32,917 nt of DNA from Paenibacillus taiwanensis DSM 18679. GTDB taxonomy: Bacteria; Bacillota; Bacilli; Paenibacillales; Paenibacillaceae. This document shows, piece after piece, positions 28,762 to 32,917 of this stretch. Position numbers and translations under genes: made by a program. The notes beneath the pieces are model-generated. The model saw only the letters and a list, made by a program, of their open reading frames with translations. It made no database searches and was not told the DNA's origin. The stretch is taken from assembly GCF_000425125.1 (NCBI RefSeq), contig NZ_KE384308.1, positions 215,425-248,341 of the forward strand, given 5' to 3'. Each line of letters starts with the position of its first letter. Position 1 is the first letter of the stretch.

Positions 28762-30147
28762 TTACGCATCCAAAACGACGATACTTAGCGCCAAGTAATT
28801 AAAATGGGTTGGTGTATTCGTCAAGTTAATAATTTTTAGTATTTGTATTCCTTCACCTGTCTGGAAGATGGCCGTGCCAGATGCCTGTGAACCACTTTGT
28901 CCCTGTATGCCGCTTTGCACAGCAACACCACCTGCGTGCTTACCGTTTAGTCTCAACTCCGTGCATAGTGGAACAGAATGAAATGGACGTCTCGCATGCA
29001 CCTGATAAGTGACATGGTACTTATGAAGTGGTGCCAACAAAATGTCACCTGAACCCGGCGTATGTTGAATCATGTCGCCTCTGATCGTATGCATGTGTAA
29101 AGGCACGCTGGATAAAAAAGACACTTCTGCAAATGGGACAAGCTCGAAACCGTCGCCACTATAGAAATAGGCATGATTTGTGGCCGCCAAGCTGGATATA
29201 AATCCGATTTGCCTTTTAGGTTCTATCTTTTCAGCAGCGGTTTCCACTTTGCCAGATACGGGAGGCGGGGCCAAGTCAATATCATAGTTATCAAACAAAA
29301 GTGAAGACTTCGAGCTTTCGTGATCAGTTTCCTGTACCGGCAAATCATATGGAATTGTTTCCACGAGTTGTTGTTCTTCCACCAAACGAGCTTCCTCATC
29401 CGATACATTGTATCGTTCCATTTCAAGTTCAACGGGAAGAGCGCTCTCGTCCGAAATAATCGCTTCTTCCACTTGGGCGTTAAGGTCTGACATTACCTCG
29501 CTTGCGCTTGGAACCTGCTCTTGCTCTTGCTCTTGCTCTTGCTCAGAATGAATGTGACATATCTCTTCGTTGAGTTCAACGACCTCTGCAACAACCTCAT
29601 CAATCTCTTTCATTTCTGGAAGCTCCAGGAGCACAGCTTTCATTAATTCAGCAGGTGCAGCCTCTTCTTCGGCTGCTGCCGTTTCATCTGCAACAGGTTT
29701 CACCAACCCCGAAGGTGTTGGGAAATTAGCTGCATCTTCAGGAGTAAAATCAGTTATTGTTGCTTCACCGTACACTTCCTTCGAGTCTTGTAACGCTTGG
29801 CTATCGGGTTCTTTAACAGCTTGTGGCGTATGATCCACCAAGCTATGCAGCGTCACTTCCTTCTTCTGGGAAAGAACACGACCCGTAAGCTGTTGCTCCA
29901 ATTTACGAATAATAGAATTTTCTTGTTTTATAGTTGAACGCAATACAGACATCGTTAATTGATTCATGTTGGCAATATCCTTTAATATTTGTAAGATTGT
30001 AGCGGGTTCGTCTGGATCTTCAACGTGTGTGATTGCATTTTTATACACTTTATTAGTATTCTGAATCTCCAATAAATCCAAATGATCAGTACAATCGGGC
30101 TGAGCATTTGGTACTTCAGAGGAGTCATGCCCAACGAAGGGAGTCAT
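28762..30147 (-). CDS. BclA-like head domain on an acidic, non-collagen stalk
   Basis: The 461-aa protein starts at ATG 30147 (MTPFVGHDS), with AGGAAGTGA five bases upstream; the longer frame to GTG 30192 has no good ribosome site. Residues about 51-88 form a helix of coiled-coil type (ILQILKDIANMNQL to IIRKLEQQL). Residues about 105-305 are very rich in Glu, Ala and Val, with five EQ repeats at 202-211 and no Gly-X-Y triplets. Residues about 323-461 match the head of the collagen-like neighbours: IQHTPGSGDILLAPLHKYHVTY, LRLNGKHAGG, IFQTGEGIQILKIIN, LSIVVLD. It probably forms trimers like the BclA head but with an acidic spacer. It sits inside the glycosyltransferase block, so it may be their substrate or a partner. 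No signal peptide is seen. Confidence 0.78.
   Translation of the reverse strand: MTPFVGHDSSEVPNAQPDCTDHLDLLEIQNTNKVYKNAITHVEDPDEPATILQILKDIANMNQLTMSVLRSTIKQENSIIRKLEQQLTGRVLSQKKEVTLHSLVDHTPQAVKEPDSQALQDSKEVYGEATITDFTPEDAANFPTPSGLVKPVADETAAAEEEAAPAELMKAVLLELPEMKEIDEVVAEVVELNEEICHIHSEQEQEQEQEQVPSASEVMSDLNAQVEEAIISDESALPVELEMERYNVSDEEARLVEEQQLVETIPYDLPVQETDHESSKSSLLFDNYDIDLAPPPVSGKVETAAEKIEPKRQIGFISSLAATNHAYFYSGDGFELVPFAEVSFLSSVPLHMHTIRGDMIQHTPGSGDILLAPLHKYHVTYQVHARRPFHSVPLCTELRLNGKHAGGVAVQSGIQGQSGSQASGTAIFQTGEGIQILKIINLTNTPTHFNYLALSIVVLDA
29515..29544 (-). repeat. Five tandem 6-bp units encoding (Glu-Gln)5
   Basis: The plus strand shows (T/C)TGCTC five times without break, read on the minus strand as GAGCAA/GAGCAG. 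It encodes Glu-Gln repeats at residues 202-211 of the acidic stalk. Because the unit is 6 bp, gain or loss keeps the reading frame, so stalk length could vary between strains. Confidence 0.9.
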
Positions 30148-30307
30148 GTCAATCACTTCCTTTCCATTTATACGTATACCGTTATCCTTCACTTGCTAAT
30201 GTTAGCTCCCGAATAGTCCGCATTTGGGTATATATACTGTATATGACACCTCACGTACATTGGTGAATTGAATGACTATGTCTTTTAATACCAAATACAT
30301 GTACCGT

Positions 30308-30361
30308 TACATAACAAAAACATCCCTTCCGACGTATTGGAAAAGATGTTTTTGTTATGTA
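30308..30361. terminator. Strong hairpin after the 373-aa glycosyltransferase gene
   Basis: A 17-bp perfect stem pairs 30308-30324 (TACATAACAAAAACATC) with 30345-30361. TTCC/GGAA can extend it inside the 20-nt loop. It begins 11 nt beyond the minus-strand stop codon at 30372 and has A5/T5 tracts in the stem, so it can act as a terminator in either direction, though no U-run follows outside the stem. It would separate the 373-aa gene from the acidic-stalk gene. Confidence 0.7.
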
Positions 30362-30371
30362 TACAAGCAAC

Positions 30372-31493
30372 TCAGTTACTTAGGCTGCCGCTTATTTGCC
30401 CTAAAGCTTCCTGTGCTGGTTTATAATCCGGGAAGAGCTGAATTGCAGCTTCATACGCTTGAACAGCACGTTCTGTATGCCCCAATTTCTCTTGGCATAG
30501 GCCGATATAATAACTTGCATGAAAACTCCCCACACCTTTTAGTGTCAAGTGCTTAATATTGTCCTCACCCAATATCATACATTGTTGGAATACTTCAATA
30601 GCTCGTTCATACCATTCCTTCAAATAATAAATAACACCCTTGTAAAAGTACAAATCTACATAATCAGGGTACATTTGAATGGCTCTATCTATCCCTTGCC
30701 ACGCTCCCTCTACACTTCCTAGCGTAATTAGAATCGAATATTTTAGTTTGTATAATAAAGATGGTGGTGCTTTTCGTTCTTGAAGAAAATGTACAATACC
30801 TAGATTCACATATTCAAACGCCTTGTCATACTGCTTGAGGCGATAGTATTCTGTCGCAATATGATATTTGATCCAAGGATGATGGTCTTCTTTAACGAGC
30901 TCTTGTTCAAGGAGACGGATATTTCGTTCTGATTTCTTTTTATTTATGACGTATTCATTCATATAGCCATAATGATAAATTTTGAGGGGCAACGTTTGCT
31001 TTTGGGTAGGATCATAATCGGGTATCACTTCTTCCAGATTTAACATTTCATGTATTGGATTTTTAAATTTAAATCCGATATGATTGCGGAACATACGGGA
31101 ATGTGCAATATGAAAGGCATCATTTTCATCAGGTTCATTCCCAATATAATTTATTAAATGAATCCATAGCAGTGATTCCGAAGCTGCATTTACATGTTGT
31201 TTTAATTGTAAAGCATCATTAGCATCTAATTCTTCGTCCGCATCCATCCATAAAATCCAATCGCCTGTTGCAAATTGAAGCCCGTAGTTTCTGGCATCGG
31301 CAAAATGCTCATTCCATGCATACTCCACAATTTGCGCATCAAAGGATCGGCAAATGTCAACGGTGTTGTCAGTAGATCCTGTGTCTACAATAATGATTTC
31401 ATCGACTGCATGTTTAACGCTATTCAAACAACGTGCAATACAGTCTTCTTCATTTTTAACAATCATACATAACGATATTTTCGGATATGCCAT
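30372..31493 (-). CDS. GT2 glycosyltransferase with TPR repeats
   Basis: The 373-aa protein starts at ATG 31493 (MAYPKISLC), seven bases after GGAGG; the open frame extends further but without a ribosome site. The GT-A domain shows ISLCMIVKNEE (6-16), VDTGSTDNT (36-44), RNYGLQFATGDWILW and DADEE with DxD at 84-86. A middle region has RMFRNHIGFKFKNPIHE. From about residue 230 TPR-like helices follow (YPDYVDLYFYKGV, YIGLCQEKLGHTERAV, PAQEALGQI). It is collinear with the first half of the 754-aa protein downstream, sharing many whole phrases. This architecture (GT2 plus TPR) is common among Bacillales protein or surface glycosyltransferases; the substrate here is inferred to be the neighbouring surface proteins. 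Confidence 0.87.
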   Translation of the reverse strand: MAYPKISLCMIVKNEEDCIARCLNSVKHAVDEIIIVDTGSTDNTVDICRSFDAQIVEYAWNEHFADARNYGLQFATGDWILWMDADEELDANDALQLKQHVNAASESLLWIHLINYIGNEPDENDAFHIAHSRMFRNHIGFKFKNPIHEMLNLEEVIPDYDPTQKQTLPLKIYHYGYMNEYVINKKKSERNIRLLEQELVKEDHHPWIKYHIATEYYRLKQYDKAFEYVNLGIVHFLQERKAPPSLLYKLKYSILITLGSVEGAWQGIDRAIQMYPDYVDLYFYKGVIYYLKEWYERAIEVFQQCMILGEDNIKHLTLKGVGSFHASYYIGLCQEKLGHTERAVQAYEAAIQLFPDYKPAQEALGQISGSLSN

Positions 31494-31835
31494 ACCTATT
31501 CCTCCTACCCACTTCAGATGAAATGAACGCTCTATTAGTGACGATATGCGTGATGTGGAGCCCACAGAACTCACAGTAAAGAGGTTAAACGCATGTCAAA
31601 TAGACTGCCGATATGATACGGCAGCCTATTTGATGGAGAGGAGAGACGTTTGTCGTTCTGGAGTTGGTCTTACACAAATTGATCTATGTGAACAAGTCAA
31701 CATTATGAAGTTGGAACGAGTGGAATGAAGAGCAGGGTCGAGCAACTACATTAGCCTATGTCGTAAAATATGATAGCACCTAATCTTTACTCAACTTAGA
31801 TGTATGCACTTCTTTTATAGGGAGCGTTTAGATGA
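31494..31835. other. 342-bp gap between N-domain-only gene and glycosyltransferase gene
   Basis: No gene is supported here. It contains the hairpin at 31597-31632 and, on the minus strand, a lone CATATTTTA (31764-31772) that fits a sigma-K -10 but lacks an AC at the right distance. No collagen-coding remnant of the upstream N-domain gene is seen. Confidence 0.6.
31597..31632. terminator. Hairpin upstream of the glycosyltransferase gene
   Basis: CAAATAG-A-CTGCCG (31597-31610) pairs with CGGCAG-C-CTATTTG (31619-31632): 13 bp with one mismatch and an 8-nt loop. There is no U-run on either side, so it may be a factor-dependent terminator, a processed leader structure, or an operator of inverted-repeat type. 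Confidence 0.45.
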
Positions 31836-32150
31836 TTAAGGCGTTATTGGCAGATTGCTTAAAATGTTTTCCAATTTGAATTGCAGCAAGATTTGTGTCT
31901 TGATGACATCTTGGAGTGTTCTTTGTACACTGCTGTCGATATCAAGCAAGTTAGAAATCGTAGCCGCAGGAGACACTGTTACGCCTCCAGGCAATGTACC
32001 CAACACATACTGAATTTTCTCTGCTTCAGCATTTACAATGTGAGCAAGAGCTAATTCTTCAAGAGCAATAGATGCCAGTAACAGGTTAACCGAATCACCA
32101 GCTGTAATAGAAATCGTTGGGGTAATATTAGGGATATTCGCTTGAGACAT
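31836..32150 (-). CDS. N-domain-only homologue of the collagen-like proteins
   Basis: The 104-aa protein starts [13 protein letters not shown] at ATG 32150, seven bases after GAGGTGA. It is collinear with residues 1-100 of the three collagen-like proteins, including [29 protein letters not shown] and the hydrophobic helix after LLDIDSSVQ. It then ends LSNLPITP and stops, exactly where the paralogues begin their collagen rod. Good start, good ribosome site and an intact domain argue for a real gene and not a fragment. It may serve as an assembly or anchoring subunit that binds the same site as the N-domains of the fibres; this is inference. The function of the N-domain itself is not known to me. 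The 299 bp upstream (32151-32449) show no gene. Confidence 0.8.
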   Translation of the reverse strand: MSQANIPNITPTISITAGDSVNLLLASIALEELALAHIVNAEAEKIQYVLGTLPGGVTVSPAATISNLLDIDSSVQRTLQDVIKTQILLQFKLENILSNLPITP

Positions 32151-32449
32151 ACTCAGATCACCTCATAATTTTTTTAAATTCTGGTCTTTCACATTCCAAA
32201 TCATTACTGCTGTTGCACATCAATCACAGGTCAAACCATTCACGATGCTCATCTTTGCTATAGTATTCGCTCTTCCCTCTCCTATCGACTCGCTCCCTCT
32301 ATGTCTATGCACCATAGCCTATCCAACTGAACCAATTCGAATATATTTTATTTCAAGCTTCATACCAGGCCCTAGTCACAACAATTTCGTAACTGAGGGC
32401 CAATTACAGCAGGTTTCGTGCGGCTGTTTTTGAATAGCCTCGAATCGAT

Positions 32450-32917
32450 CTACGCTAAACGAACAATCGTTAGCGAGGCACCTGGAACACCATCAGAGGC
32501 AGTCGTTGTATCGGAATTACGATCATTATACATTTGGAGCACACTCGGTGTGCCACCTGTCGTTAGAATAAAGTTACCTGATAATTGTTCCTCAACTCCC
32601 GTAGCGCCACCATTTCCAACATGACTACCGAACAGAGGAATACCATCTAATCGAAGGGCAAAGCCAATGCCCTCAGATGGAAGCTGGAAGCCTTCCAAAT
32701 AACTTAAAATCAGGTAAGTGTTATTAGGAGCAAGCGTAATATCGGTAGATCCTGGCGTATGCGTAATATCCGTACCATTAATCGCAAGGTTTACTTCAAA
32801 TATATAAGCATTTCCAGGTTCAACCGTTTGTTGTACGAAGCTTGCCACTTTTGCACTATTGGCTGCTGCTCCTGCGCCTGTCGCACCTGTCGCTCCCGTA
32901 GCTCCTGCTTCGCCCGT
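32450..32917 (-). CDS. Collagen-like spore-surface protein, 3' part (truncated by window edge)
   Basis: The last 155 residues are visible; the start lies beyond the right edge. The visible part begins in Gly-X-Y triplets ([15 protein letters not shown]) and passes into a head domain with [55 protein letters not shown] and the end SLTIVRLA. This matches the head of the three complete collagen-like proteins. Whether it carries the [10 protein letters not shown]-domain and the cysteine pair cannot be seen. It lies 299 nt upstream of the N-domain-only gene, in the same direction. Confidence 0.85.
   Translation of the reverse strand, partial: TGEAGATGATGATGAGAAANSAKVASFVQQTVEPGNAYIFEVNLAINGTDITHTPGSTDITLAPNNTYLILSYLEGFQLPSEGIGFALRLDGIPLFGSHVGNGGATGVEEQLSGNFILTTGGTPSVLQMYNDRNSDTTTASDGVPGASLTIVRLA

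Noticed and set aside
31836..32150. The 104-aa gene as a pseudogene of a collagen-like protein
   Set aside because: Start, ribosome site and domain are intact and no triplet-coding remnant follows the stop.

Overview
The window looks like chromosomal DNA of a spore-forming Firmicute, most likely Paenibacillus. It carries a lipopeptide-type NRPS whose predicted product start resembles paenibacterin, a set of BclA-like collagen proteins typical of exosporia or spore surfaces, and strong AGGAGG-type ribosome binding sites. No rRNA, tRNA, CRISPR array, insertion sequence or phage gene was recognised. Every gene except one lies on the minus strand.

Region 1 (1-16932) is one uninterrupted reading frame of 5644 codons that runs off the left edge. 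It is a non-ribosomal peptide synthetase with domain order C(starter)-A-T-E / C-A-T / C-A-T / C-A-T-E / C-A(partial). Read by eye, the adenylation pocket codes predict Orn, Val, Thr, Orn. With the two epimerases this gives acyl-D-Orn-Val-Thr-D-Orn-..., which matches my memory of the first four residues of paenibacterin, so the gene is probably pbtA or a close relative. Upstream (16933-18328) is a gene-free stretch of 1.4 kb. It holds a good sigma-A-like promoter, a perfect 10-nt Shine-Dalgarno sequence with no start codon behind it, and several hairpins.

Region 2 (18329-23188) holds four minus-strand genes for spore-surface-type structural proteins. One has two tandem BclA-like C-terminal domains and no stalk. 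Three are paralogues built as N-terminal helical domain, collagen rod (about 43 + 13 Gly-X-Thr-rich triplets with a cysteine pair between the blocks), then a jelly-roll-like C-terminal domain. A sigma-K-like (late mother-cell) promoter candidate precedes the first of the three, and a second faces the divergent plus-strand methyltransferase gene (23512-24180).

Region 3 (24309-31493) is a glycosylation block on the minus strand: a TPR/GT2 glycosyltransferase (373 aa), a C-terminal-domain protein with an acidic stalk in place of collagen (461 aa), a StrF-like GT2 protein (231 aa), a double-GT2/TPR protein (754 aa), and a GT2 protein (414 aa) with an apparently dead second GT domain. Region 4 (31836-32917) holds a 104-aa protein that is only the N-terminal domain, and the 3' end of a further collagen-like gene that leaves the window on the right.

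Regions 2-4 read as a modular spore-coat filament system. Interchangeable N-domain, stalk and C-domain parts make the fibres, and the glycosyltransferases and methyltransferase probably decorate the many threonines of the collagen rods. The NRPS is a separate secondary-metabolite locus next door. Functional statements are inferred from motifs read by eye; no database search was run.
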